DNA of 64,000 nucleotides from Isoetes taiwanensis (lineage: Eukaryota > Streptophyta > Lycopodiopsida > Isoetales > Isoetaceae). Within the stretch, counting starts at the first letter, position 1. Each line of letters begins with the position of its first letter. Positions 10,933-21,286 of the stretch are shown here, one piece after another. Both the position numbers and the translations under genes were made by a program. The stretch spans positions 8,404,036-8,468,035 of the forward strand of contig JAJEKV010000049.1 in the NCBI GenBank assembly GCA_021234155.1, written 5' to 3'. The notes below the pieces were generated by a model, which ran no database searches, was not told the origin of the DNA, and saw only the letters and a list, made by a program, of their open reading frames with translations.

Positions 10933-13900
10933 TCAATCTTCAAACCTGACAGTAGAATGATTGATGTTGCCCGTTCTCCAACCCTCTTTGGAGATGCTCA
11001 TGACACTGCACTTCACGCATGCCATTGCAAAGAGCTTATATAAATCTGGACCCCTCACCTTAGATTTGAGTAGATTGGAAAATGCTTTCTTGTGTTTCTT
11101 ACTCAGTTCCTTGCTCAGTTTAAGAAGATCTACAACATTAACATCATCAATCTTCTCCTTCTGAAGTGCAATCATGCATATTGTCTTGTGTTTAAGGGGT
11201 GGCATGTTTTCCAATCTGCTCATCTGCTTTGAGTGTATAGTCTGCAACATGCAAATCACATGAAATATGGTCAAAACATATTTGCAAAAGATGTCATCTG
11301 AAATGGCACTCATTATTTTATTGAATGCTATCATGAGAAATACTAATTCAAAGAATAACATACCTGCAAATCATCGCCACTGCTGTCATCATTTTCTGAT
11401 TTTTCTTCCGTAACATAATTGTTTTCCTTTATTGTGTTCAAATCAGCTAGAATTTTCCTCGCTTCCATTTGAGGAACAGAACGAAGCCTTGATTTTGGCA
11501 ATCGCACGAACCATTGTTTCATGTCATTGCCAAGATCTCTAAGAATTTCAAGTTCACTTGTAGGGAATGGCATCGGCAGCTCCTCAGAACCCTCCTCAAG
11601 ATAATGAATATTCAAGGAAACATTACCTTCACCAATCGGTATTCCATGTACTAAACCAGCAGGATCTATCTCATGAATTAGCCCCAAACCAAATCGTTCA
11701 TCGCCATAAACCAAAGACACATACTCATTTTTATTATATTCTTGAAAAGCCTACAAATGAGAACTTGTTAGTAGGTGATGCTGATCAGCAACTTAAAGAG
11801 AGCATGGCAGATCAAGTCTTCAATTCACATATTTTATGTTCTGCTGTAATGTGTTCATATGCAAAGTCTGGGAAGTATTTCTATTCCACTCAAGTCTGAA
11901 CATCCATGGTAAGAGAGGCATCCATAGGTTTTGGAAGAAGCTTAAGATCCGGGGAAGGTCTCCAAGCAAAAGATCTTTTCATGGAGCTTGTACTTTAGAT
12001 ACTGGTCACGCAGTCTTGATATTTGGGGGAATGGTAGAAAGAGATAAGTTAGGGCTGGAATTTGATGCTGGTCTCTATTTGCTGCAGTTATGGTGTCACA
12101 TGTTTTGTGATTTTCCAGTTACTGAAGAAGGGGCTTTGGTGAAACTTCAGGAGCTCAATTTAGGGCACTGCCAAATTGAAACGCTGCCTGCATCCCTTGG
12201 AAGTGTTGGATGCTTATCTGCTTTGAAGAAATTGATCCTGATTGATCCATGCAAAAGGCAGGAAGTTTTCCAAGCCTGGAGCTGTTAGATGCATCAGCAT
12301 GTGCACTAGAAGGATTTCCAGATATAGAAGAGGGCGCCATGATCATGCTGAAGGTGTTGAAACTCAGCAGTTCCAAAATAAAGCAGCTTCCAAGGTGCTT
12401 TGGAGGGGCAAGATGCTTCACGTCCCTGCAGCACTTACATTTATCAGGGTGTCCACTCTCGCACCTCCCAGAGATTGAGAAGGGTGCTCTCCCCAGATTG
12501 TGTGAAATCCATGTGGAGAAGTATGAACATAATTCGGAGGAATGAAGCACAATGATAATAAGGCATTTCACAACGGGCTGACCTCTATTCATACCCAACC
12601 ATGCCGTTTTAAACAGAAAGATTCGCTAACAATCCTTCAAAGTACCTTTCTTATTTATCTCCCTCTCATTTAACCAGTTGCACATGCAGAAGCATTTCCC
12701 ACTAAGCCAATACATACAACCACACCCATGATGAGCATTTTAACAAGCCAGGGCTCTAATGGTAACATCGATAAATGACGACCTTACAAACAATACTACG
12801 GCTAAATATTTGCTGGAGAATATTTGCTGGAGAAGTGTGAACATACTTCTAAGAAAGGAAGCACAGTGATAATAAAGCATTTCCCAAACCTTTATGAGCA
12901 AATCGTACATAAACCAAGATATGTTCTATGCAAGGAGGTCTGAAAATCTGAACTTACACATCTGCTAAAAGGCAAGCAGTGTCTTTTGATCCTGGATGAC
13001 GTTTGGGACAAGTCAGTCATAGAATGGCTGAATTATGACACCACAATTCTAATCACCACACGCAATCCTGAGATTTTAGGACTGGGGACACAAGACGTTG
13101 AAATGGGTATGCTTTCAGAAGAGCATAGCTAGAATGTGTTCCTTCATCATGCATTTCAATCCAGTCCTATTCAGTTTCAAGATGATAATGCTATTCATAA
13201 AGATGTCAAGAGTATTGCTGCAAGGATGGCCAAGAAATGCAAGGGCCTTCCCCTCGCTTTAAAGTTGGCAGGAAGTGCTATGACTAGAAAATCTGAGAAA
13301 TCGCAATGGGAACAGGCATTGAGTGGTCTGCAAGATGCCCAATTGGTTCAAGAAGAAGCCCTGTATGGCCACCTAAAAATCAGTTACAACGAACTGGGAA
13401 GTTTGGAGAAGCATATTGGTCAAGGTAGAAAGCTCCAAGAATGCTTCCTGTACTTGGGTGCATTTCGCAAATATGAGAAAATAGACATCTTTGATTTGGC
13501 AAAATGATGGGCAGGGGAGAGGCTGCTCAAAGCAGGAAATGATCTGATGATTGAAACATACTTTGTTCTTGGTATTCTCATAGCTTCTTCTTTGTTTGAT
13601 GTGGTGGGAGAGTATGCATGTCGGGTTCATGATGTGCTCAGGGACATGACATATCATATTTTGAGGAAAGAACGCGTGAGGCAAGAGGTATTTCATGTTG
13701 AAAAAATTCAGGATGACATCAGTTTGCAAGTGGCAAAGAGAATCTAAATAGGCAAGTCCATTCCTGTACTTCATGTTAATTCTCCAATTGTGGCACCTAA
13801 TCTAAACATTCTGCTGCTTGAACGCTGTGGTGAAATCCATCAGAAATTTCTCTTGAACTTCCCATCCCTCCAAATGTTGAGCTTAATATCTACAGGAATA

Positions 13901-15504
13901 AAAGCTCTTCCAGATAGTCTAGGTCTGTTAAAGTCACTTGTTATCTTGGATATTGTAGAATGCAACTCACTAGCTTCTATTCCAGAATCCTTGGCAGAAT
14001 TGATTGTTGGCAACAGTGTTCTTATATATTAGCTTTGGTATCTATTATCTAAGTATTGTTGCCACAGCTAGGACATCCACTGTAAAGATGCGTGAACACA
14101 GCTTCTTATTTGAGAGAATCTTGCAAAAGTTTCAGATAGCATGGAAATAAGTGGGAAAAAATACATACTGAACTCACGCTACCATCACTTCGTCGCTTTT
14201 TTGCAGCTACCATCGTGTCAGCATTTCCAAAGTCTTCAAAATCATCATCGTCGTTGTCCAAAGATTCAAATCGCTTGTCCATTGCTGAAATTGTCAAGGA
14301 CTCTGGCCATTCTAATTCATCCTAATTACGACAAAGAAACAGCCAATGAAAATCCAAGATAAATGTCAAATATAAAGAAGAATTGAGTTAAGAGTGTGCA
14401 TACATCTATGGCAAGTTCCTCAATCCTCTTTTGTGCAGCAGAATTCCCGTTTTCAAATGGCAAGTAGGCATCCTTTTCACTATCAATAATGCTTTTGATT
14501 TTAATCTGAACCAAAGCATAATTTTCTCCATCCACCTGATTTTGCACTTTTGCAGTTCCTACTACAACCTCCTTACTTGCAAACAATGATGGGCGCTTCA
14601 AACCAGCAAAAAAGAGATCATTGAAGAACTTCAAGTGACTAATTTTCAAAGTTCTTGATGAAGCTAGCAATATAACAGAATTATCCTTCTCGTAATTCCT
14701 TTCGTATTCAAACTTTTTGGCACACATACTCAATCGTTTTTTCTGCCCACCAATCATCAAGTTGATTGTTTCACGAATAAACTTTTCTGGAACAGAATAA
14801 GAAATAGTAGGCCAGCATATGGGCTTCAAAATTCCACTTCCCATGAGATGTTGAATGAGTTTATCTCTTCGCGCAATCCACTTTTTATTTTCCTCATATG
14901 GCCTAAACTGTGGCAATGTAAAAACAGGAAATGTAGACAGCACAGCATTGTGAATTTCCCTATGATTGTCAACCATTTGCAGCCACTATGAACGATGTCC
15001 TATTTTTTTTAAAGCCAACCTGCCATTCTTTACATCTGGCCCCCTGCTCAATACTGTAAAAACATGGGCCGCTTTTGGGACTTTATCAAAACGTACTTGA
15101 CCATAACTTTCAAGACGACCACTATCACGTCTCATATCCCTCTGTTCATCACTTCTTATCTCCCGCTCAACAACTACATCAAGATTCAGAGATGATTGAT
15201 GGCTGGACAAGCCACCTTTGGAGACAGTAAGAGCTGATCCATTTGCAACAGCAGCACGAGAAGCATTCTCCTTGATTTCGTCACGCAAGCCCACAATCCC
15301 AACAGCCAACCCTTTTATAAAACCTAATTCAAGCCAATCATTGAGCTGGAAATTCAGAAAACTCATCCCATATACCTGCTTCTCAACAACTAACGCCTCC
15401 CCACTCTCCACGGGAGTAGAAGAGAAGCGACTAAAAATATAAGTAGCCACATCTTTGGGCTGCCACAATGATACTTCAGAGAGCGTTGGTAAACTTTCAG
15501 CCAT
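10933..15504 (-). CDS. SAM-domain protein with a DUF8039-like region, CACTA-associated
   Basis: The model has four exons on the minus strand: 15504-14404, 14321-14178, 11750-11364 and 11241-10933. Donors are GTATGC, GTGAGT and GTATGT; acceptors are TAG, TAG and CAG; all introns are phase 0. The N-terminus starts MAESLPTLSEVSLWQPKDVA, and residues ~10-75 fit a SAM fold (W...DVATYIFSRF...LELGFIKGLAVGIVGLRDEI). Exon 2 is acidic then basic (DNDDDDFEDFG, AAKKRRSDGS), like a nuclear localisation region. Exon 3 (GLGLIHEIDPAGLVHGIPIG, then PMPFPTSELEILRDLG) resembles the DUF8039-type domain of plant CACTA-associated proteins; this is inference. One in-frame TAG lies at about 14987 (HRS*WLQ), so the copy may be dead. 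The 2.4-kb intron 2 holds antisense kelch/LRR/NB-ARC relics. The likely role is a TnpA-like DNA-binding partner of the 21-24 kb transposase. Confidence 0.55.
11950..12545 (+). pseudogene. Kelch-repeat fragment followed by LRR fragment
   Basis: About 11950-12090 reads RSPSKRSFHGACTLDTGHAV then LIFGGMVERDK, a kelch-type blade (G-x-C...LIFGG). After a pyrimidine-rich AG (about 12119) the frame turns into plant NLR-style leucine-rich repeats: EEGALVKLQELNLGHCQIET LP, then SLGSVGCLSALKKLIL. A +1 frameshift near 12245 leads to further LRRs ending at 12545 (SFPSLELLDAS, LKVLKLSSSKIKQLP, LQHLHLSGCPLSHLP). The two pieces come from unrelated gene types, so this is a composite of captured fragments. It lies inside an intron of the minus-strand SAM gene and on the opposite strand. 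Confidence 0.65.
12968..14032 (+). pseudogene. NB-ARC-LRR (NLR immune receptor) fragment
   Basis: One reading frame shows the NB-ARC motifs in order: kinase-2 (CLLILDDVWD), RNBS-B (TTILITTRN), GLPL (CKGLPLALKLAG), RNBS-D-like (CFLYLGAFRKYEKI) and MHD (CRVHDVLRDM). Two to three LRRs follow (PNLNILLLERCGEIH, LPDSLGLLKSLVILDI). The P-loop and any TIR, CC or kinase N-terminus are missing. Three in-frame stops (TAG 13130, TGA 13505, TAA 13745) and no frameshift break the frame. The first two fit decayed tryptophan codons. The family normally acts as cytosolic ATP-switch immune receptors; this copy cannot. The gene order (LRR fragment upstream, NB-ARC downstream) shows rearrangement rather than a simple dead gene. 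Confidence 0.82.
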
Positions 15505-16195
15505 GGAGATAGTTGAGACCTGGAATAATGTAAAGCTAAATCAATATAAAATGGCTTGTTGATTAAATATCTAGAGCTGGCTGGTGCAGTGTTAATGCAG
15601 TCATAAAAAGCCAAGAGTTTATGCAGGTCCGATTAATTCATCAAGTAATAATTCAGCAAGTAGTCAATTCTGTCAAAGTACATAACATGAATTATAGAAT
15701 CCGTTATTGAGTGCATGGAAACTCAAAAACAAGAAAGTAGATACAGCATCACACAATAGTTTGCCTATAATCAGTTATTTACAAAGCTTTTGCTTTAGAA
15801 AACTATCACTCCAAATGCATAATTTAAGATATAAATTCATTGTCATAACCATTTCCAAAATGCATATTCATGATAGGGGTAGACCTATCTGCCAATTTAA
15901 TCTTCCTATACATAATACATAATCCTTTACATTCACATACCTGAATCAGAAGCAGTAAAGGAATTTCACAAGAATTTTGCAGCTCCTCAGCTCAATCGGC
16001 TTCTTTGGTATTAAACACAATATTTTCTACTGCAGAATCAGACAATGCAAATAGGTACCTGAGCATGAGATCCTTCTTGAGATTTTTTCGGGGCCAGCAA
16101 TCAGCTCGCCGGCCCCCCCTTCCCTGCCAGCAGCCATCATTGATGCATCCCGGCTGAAACGTCCTCTGCCATCACCACCGGATTAGGTCTCGGGT
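15505..16195. other. No gene seen
   Basis: AT-rich sequence upstream of the minus-strand SAM gene, probably its promoter and 5' leader. Short ORFs here have no recognisable features. A GC-richer patch starts near 16090. Confidence 0.5.
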
Positions 16196-16430
16196 TTTTT
16201 CTCTAACGTCGTGGTAAGACGTTAAACTGCCATACCCAAGGTCACGGGTTCAACGCCTCGTTGTGAAAGTGGCCATGCAATGTAAAGTTGGTGGGGGAAG
16301 GACCCACTTCAGCAATGTAAAGTGGTGGGGGCAGGACCCATCTGGGTGTGTTGTAAAGTGTCACATGTCCGATAGGACGCTGCCTTGTGGCGTGACGTTA
16401 AAATCTCTTCTTCTTCTTCTTCTTCTTTTA
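16196..16430 (+). repeat. SINE-like, tRNA-related unit
   Basis: An A-box-like TGGTAAGACG (16212-16221) and a B-box-like GGTTCAACGCC (16247-16257) are spaced ~35 bp apart, as in polymerase III type 2 promoters. The unit ends ~150 bp later in a (TTC)n tract (about 16406-16427), a usual SINE-type tail. No target duplication was found by eye, so retroposition is not proven. Confidence 0.4.
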
Positions 16431-16529
16431 GGGGCATTTACTATGCTGGCCTGCCACCTGGGTTTTTTTAGGTTGCTGAGTTGGAATTTTTCGCCACACA
16501 AATATTGTTTAGTCGTCGTGCACCGTGGA

Positions 16530-16865
16530 TCTCAAAAGGTGGCTGAGCTTGGGTTCATTGTAGTGCAGATTGATGAGATGGGTACCTCAGATCGGTCCAA
16601 GGCGTTCCACAATATATGCGCAAAAAATATAGGTGATGCTAGACTCCCAGATCGCATTCTTTGGATGAAAGTTGCAGCATTAGAACATCCATATATGGAC
16701 CTTGATAGGATAGGAATTTATGGTATTTCTGCAGGAGGGCAAAGTGCTCTTGGTGCATTGCTAATGTATCCTGATTTTTACAAGGTGGTTGTTTCAGCAT
16801 GTGGTTGCCATGACAATCGGATGGATAAAATGTGGTGGAATGAGTTATGCATCTGCTCGGAGTAG
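16530..16865 (+). pseudogene. Fragment of an S9-family peptidase (DPP IV/prolyl oligopeptidase type)
   Basis: The frame reads [20 protein letters not shown], then [20 protein letters not shown]. The nucleophile elbow [17 protein letters not shown] follows (G-x-S-x-G-G, catalytic Ser). Next comes [20 protein letters not shown] and WNE, and then a stop. This matches the C-terminal alpha/beta-hydrolase domain of S9 peptidases around the active serine. The rest of that domain, including the Asp and His of the triad, and the beta-propeller are missing. It is a captured exon-size piece inside the CACTA-like element. There is no sign of frameshift within the piece, so capture may be fairly recent or the piece may be spliced into a longer transcript. 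Confidence 0.75.
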
Positions 16866-17864
16866 AACCACGCAATGATTGTAAGCACATTTAAAGCTAT
16901 GGAAATATGGGACCAAAGGAATTCTGTAAAGGAGAAGAACTGAATGGCTATTGGATTAATGAAGTTTTGTGTAAGATACAACATTTGAACAATATTAAGG
17001 CATCAGAAATTTTTGCTCTATGGAAATAACTAGTTTGCCAACTCAAGTTAAAGAGCATAAAGGAGCATCACAAATAACTCGACTTCAAGGGCGTAAAGGA
17101 GCATCACAAGTTTGCAGTAAACATGATGACTACTTGGTCAAACATAATTGATGCTTTTGTGAAGGTGAAGGATGATTAAGTGGATCGTTTGTCTCTGTAT
17201 CCTTTGTGCATCAACAGATCCATGTGATATTGATAGGCATAAATCTGTATGTGCGGTATGGTGGCATGTCTTACACACCCATGAAAAACTAGAAACTGGA
17301 GTCAAATAGTGCAACTCAAATGGAGAATAAGCAAAAAACAAATGGGTGCATAGAACTATAAATGAGTGCATCGAATGAGCAAAAAACAAATGGGTGCTCT
17401 AAGCATAGGTGTCGATTCGAACTTAGGAATCATGTCATAATGAGGGGCAATCTGAATAATTGGGGTGTTCTTTCCAAGCCTTAGGGTATGCAGTTTTAAA
17501 CAAATTTGATTCAAGCTATGTACAACGTGCAGATGCTTTGCTAGGATTTCTTGCATCTCTTTTCAAGTTGTATAATGAATAGCATATGCATTTGAAAGTT
17601 CAGTTAGGCCTTCTGTTTGGAGAGTATGCAGTGTTGAGGTACTTGTGAGAAAAGCATTTGAATGAATCTAAATGAAGACATGTTAAGGCTTCTATACTAA
17701 TATGCTAGAAATCTATATGTGTTCAACTTTGAGGGTAGAGGCAACTGTGTTAAGCTTTGAGAAATCTACTCATGTGTTAAGCTTTGTGGATATACTTGTT
17801 TTGCTTGGTAATAATGATGGCATATATAGTTGCGTTACTACTTTTGCTTTAAAATCTGTGGTGC
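16866..17864. other. No gene seen
   Basis: AT-rich sequence following the S9 fragment. It contains a short imperfect direct duplication (AAGGAGCATCACAA, about 17058-17110) and AAAAACAAATGGGTGC twice (about 17335-17398). No coding evidence. Confidence 0.5.
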
Positions 17865-19979
17865 TGCCCTAGGGTAACTATGGCCTTCTAGAAGCAACCG
17901 CATAGTCGAAATTTCGTGAAGTGCCTTTCTGGCATGGCCAGTGGCACCTTGTCCAGTTTGCGCAAGGGGCAACTTTGGAATAGGTGTCTCGGGAGGGTTT
18001 TTTTTTCTCTCTCTCTTGGGTTCTCTCTTCAGACCCTTGTGGGAATCCTGCACTTTGTAGGCAGGGAAGGCTACCGAAACCTAAACCCTACATTTTTAGT
18101 AGGGTTTTGCTTTTGGGGCACCAAACCTCTCCATCTGCTAATCCCACTGTCCAAATGGTAGCTCGTGTTCCTTGAATCATCTTCAAAAAAGAAAAAATGG
18201 ACATCCACTGCACAGGCGTACCAACCCCCAAATTACCCCCTTTCCGACGTAGGGCCACGAGGTGGATATATGGTGTGTTCCTCTAATTCGGCAGCTATAC
18301 CGAGCTTGGAATGCAGTTTTGGCTTCATGCACGAGTCCAAGGCAACAATTTACTCTAGGGACCAGCTGTTGTGACCAACATAGCCAAACTCAACTTGCTA
18401 TATGCAACTAGTCGAAGCTTTAAACGATGCACTCCTTGCACAGAGTGCGTCGCCGGATCTTAATTAAAGGTAGCATGCACAAGGAAGTAGGGGCAGTTGA
18501 TCGGGGCAAGGCTCTTCATGCATGTGCCCTAGGGTAACTATGGCCTTCTAGAAGCAACCGCATAGTCGAAATTTCGTGAAGTGCCTTTCTGGCATGGCCA
18601 GTGGCACCTTGTCCAGTTTGTCGTGAAGCATCGCAAGGGGCAACTTTGGAAATAGGTGCCTCGGGAGGGTTTTTTTTTTCTTTCTCTTGGGTTCTCTCTT
18701 CAGACAGGCAAGTGCTCGACCACTGTGTAGGCAGGGAAGGCTACCGAAACCTAAACCCTACATTTTTAGTAGGGTTTTGGTTTTGGGGCACCAAAACCTC
18801 TCCATCTGCTAATCCCACCGTCCAAATGGTAGCTCGTGTTCCCTGAATCATCTCCAAAAAGAAAAAATGGACATCCACTGCACAGGCGTACCAACCCCCA
18901 AATTACCCCTTTAGGCGTAGGGCCACGAGGTGGATATATGGCGTGTTCCTCCAATTCGGTAGCTATACCGAGCTTGGAATGCAGTTTTGGCTTCATGCAC
19001 GAGTCCAAGGCAACCAATTTACTCTAGGGACCAGCTGTTGTGACCAACATAGCCAAACTCAACTTGCTATATGCAACTAGTCGAAGCTTTAAACCGATGC
19101 ACTCCTTTGCTTAGAAGTAGTCGTCGCCTCTTAATTAAAGGTAGCATGCACAAGGAAGTAGGGGCAGTTGATCGGGGCAAGGCTCTTCATGCATGTGCCC
19201 TAGGGTAACTATGGCCTTCTAGAAGCAACCGCATAGTCGAAATTTCGTGAAGTGCCTTTCTGGCATGGCCAGTGGCACCTTGTCCAGTTTGTCGTGAAGC
19301 ATCGCAAGGGGCAACTTTGGAAATAGGTGCCTCGGGAGGGTTTTTTTTTCTCTTGGGTTCTCTCTTCAGACCCTTGTGTAAACCCTGAGGCAAGTGCTCG
19401 ACCACTGTGTAGGCAGGGAAGGCTACCGAAACCTAAACCCTACATTTTTAGTAGGGTTTTGGTTTTGGGGCACCAAAACCTCTCCATCTGCTAATCCCAC
19501 CATCCAAATGGTAGCTCGTGTTCCCTGAATCATCTCCAAAAAGAAAAAATGGACATCCACTGCACAGGCGTACCAATCCCCAAATTACCCCCTTTCCGAC
19601 GTAGGGCCACGAGGTGGATATATGGCGTGTTCCTCCAATTCGGCAGCTATACCGAGCTTGGAATGCAGTTTTGGCTTCATGCACGAGTCCAAGGCAACCA
19701 ATTTACTCTAGCACAGTTTCTGCATTTTATATGATTAGCACAGTTTGTCGTGGGGCTGATTGTTTGTTTTCCCTCGAAAACCCTTCAAGGGGTTTTTTAA
19801 TCCACGAGTCCCATAGACCGATTGGTCTCCGTGGACGATAAAAGTAACTTCCTTCCTTCCTTCCTTCTAGGGACCAGCTGTTGTGACCAACATAGCCAAA
19901 CTCAACTTGTGGAAACCCTTGCAGGCAAGCGCTCGACCACTCTGTAGGCAGGGAAGGCAACCGAAACCTAAACCCTACA
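17865..19979. repeat. Three tandem copies of a ~665-bp repeat
   Basis: Copies start with TGCCCTAGGGTAACTATGG at 17865, 18535 and 19196, giving unit lengths of 670 and 661 bp. Each contains CCGAAACCTAAACCCTACAT with a short inverted TAGGGTTTTG partner, i.e. plant-telomere-like AAACCCTA text. Copy 3 is interrupted at 19711 by a short insertion and then ends in a rearranged piece (19867-19979) that repeats the GCTCGACCACT...AAACCCTAC part. Copies differ by small indels. No protein is implied. Confidence 0.88.
19712..19865. mobile_element. ~155-bp insertion in repeat copy 3
   Basis: Copies 1 and 2 read TTTACTCTAGGGACCAGC without a break. In copy 3 this site is split after TCTAG (19707-19711) and resumes with TCTAG (19866-19870), so a 5-bp target duplication is evident. 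The insert contains AAACCCTTCAAGGGGTTTTTT (a small hairpin) and ends in a (TTCC)n tract at about 19850-19865. It could be a SINE-like or other short element; the class is not determined. Confidence 0.6.
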
Positions 19980-20324
19980 GTATCCAATGATCTGTATATT
20001 TTTTTGCATTCAAGTACATAGACTCCATAGTACAACTCAAGGTACATGTCAAACTAGGTTTTGCTGTTTGCTACAAATGGCTTCAGATGGTTGTAATTTG
20101 ACTTCACGGTTTAAGCTTGAGCAATTTTCACGGACTCAAGTCCGTCACTTGATCTTATATACATGCAAGCTTATTCTCTACATTACTACTTTAGCTCTAT
20201 ATGTTTCACTAATTTGTGTTATACGGACTCAAGTCTGTGGTTCAAGCATAGGGTCCAATTACTCTAGAATTAGTCTATATGTTGTATTAGATACATATAG
20301 ACACTAACTCCATATATAATGCAA

Positions 20325-20840
20325 GAACCCAATATAATGCAAGAGCCTTACTAGCTATAAATAATAGAAAGCTATGCAATTGTACTCAAAGGTGCCTTAA
20401 TACAAGTTCCATGAAGGAAAAAATTGCTTAAGCTATAAGGTGCCCAAGGGGTAAACGATTTTATTTGGGCCATAGAGTATACGGGGTGTAAAAAATTAAC
20501 TTAGGTAGACCAAGTAACTATGTTACAGTCAGAGCCCCAAGTTTGAATTATGAAAACGGTATACAAAGATAGTGATTTAGGGTAAAATACCACCTCCAAT
20601 AACCTATGCTACCCTTTGTATACCCTTTTCAGAATTCAAACTTGGGGCTCTGACTGTAACATAGTTACTTGGTCTACCTAAGTTTAATTTTTTACACCCC
20701 GTATACTCGTTTACCCCTTGGGCACCTTATAGCTCAAGCAATTTTTTCCTTTATGGAACTCGTATTAAGGCATCTTTGAGTACAATTGCATAGCTTTCTA
20801 TTATTTATAGCTAGTAAGGCTCTTGCATTATATTGGGTTC
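20325..20840. repeat. Long foldback (inverted repeat) element
   Basis: The left arm 20325-20568 is complementary to the right arm ~20613-20840 almost throughout. GAACCCAATATAATGCAAGA pairs with the right end TATTGGGTTC, and ACAGTCAGAGCCCCAAG pairs with CTTGGGGCTCTGACTGT. The left arm has ~18 extra bases near 20460-20478. The loop is ~45 bp. RNA across it would fold into a ~230-bp hairpin, a substrate for Dicer-like enzymes. A foldback or MITE-type element, or an inverted duplication, would explain it. Confidence 0.88.
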
Positions 20841-21286
20841 CAGAACTACCCCTTAGGCAACATGAGGGCATATTTTCCTTGAATTAATATGCATTATTTA
20901 AGCTGTGTATCAAACATTGACCATTGGTATTTTACAATTATTTCGCTATCATTGAGCCACTGACATGGACATGAACTGGGCCTGCATCAGTATTGATATT
21001 GCCATTCAAACTGAGTTCCATCTCTTCACGGGATGTCCGGTGCATCCTATGCAAATATCATGTAAAAGCCAGTAATAACAGTGGCACAAACATTAGCTAG
21101 TTTACATTGAGGGAGGCATATCTTGATGAAGCAGATATCAAGAAGATGCTCCTACTACTGCATCTTCCAATGGTTTCTGCAATACCCTGTATTTTTCCAA
21201 TGATCTGTGTCTTTTTTTGCATTCGAAATAATGCTCTCAAGCAGACAATTTATGCAATGATCAATACGATGAGACGAGGATTGCAA

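Noticed and set aside
17865..19979. Interstitial telomere tract
   Set aside because: Only one or two AAACCCTA units occur per repeat; the rest of the 665-bp unit is unrelated to telomere sequence.
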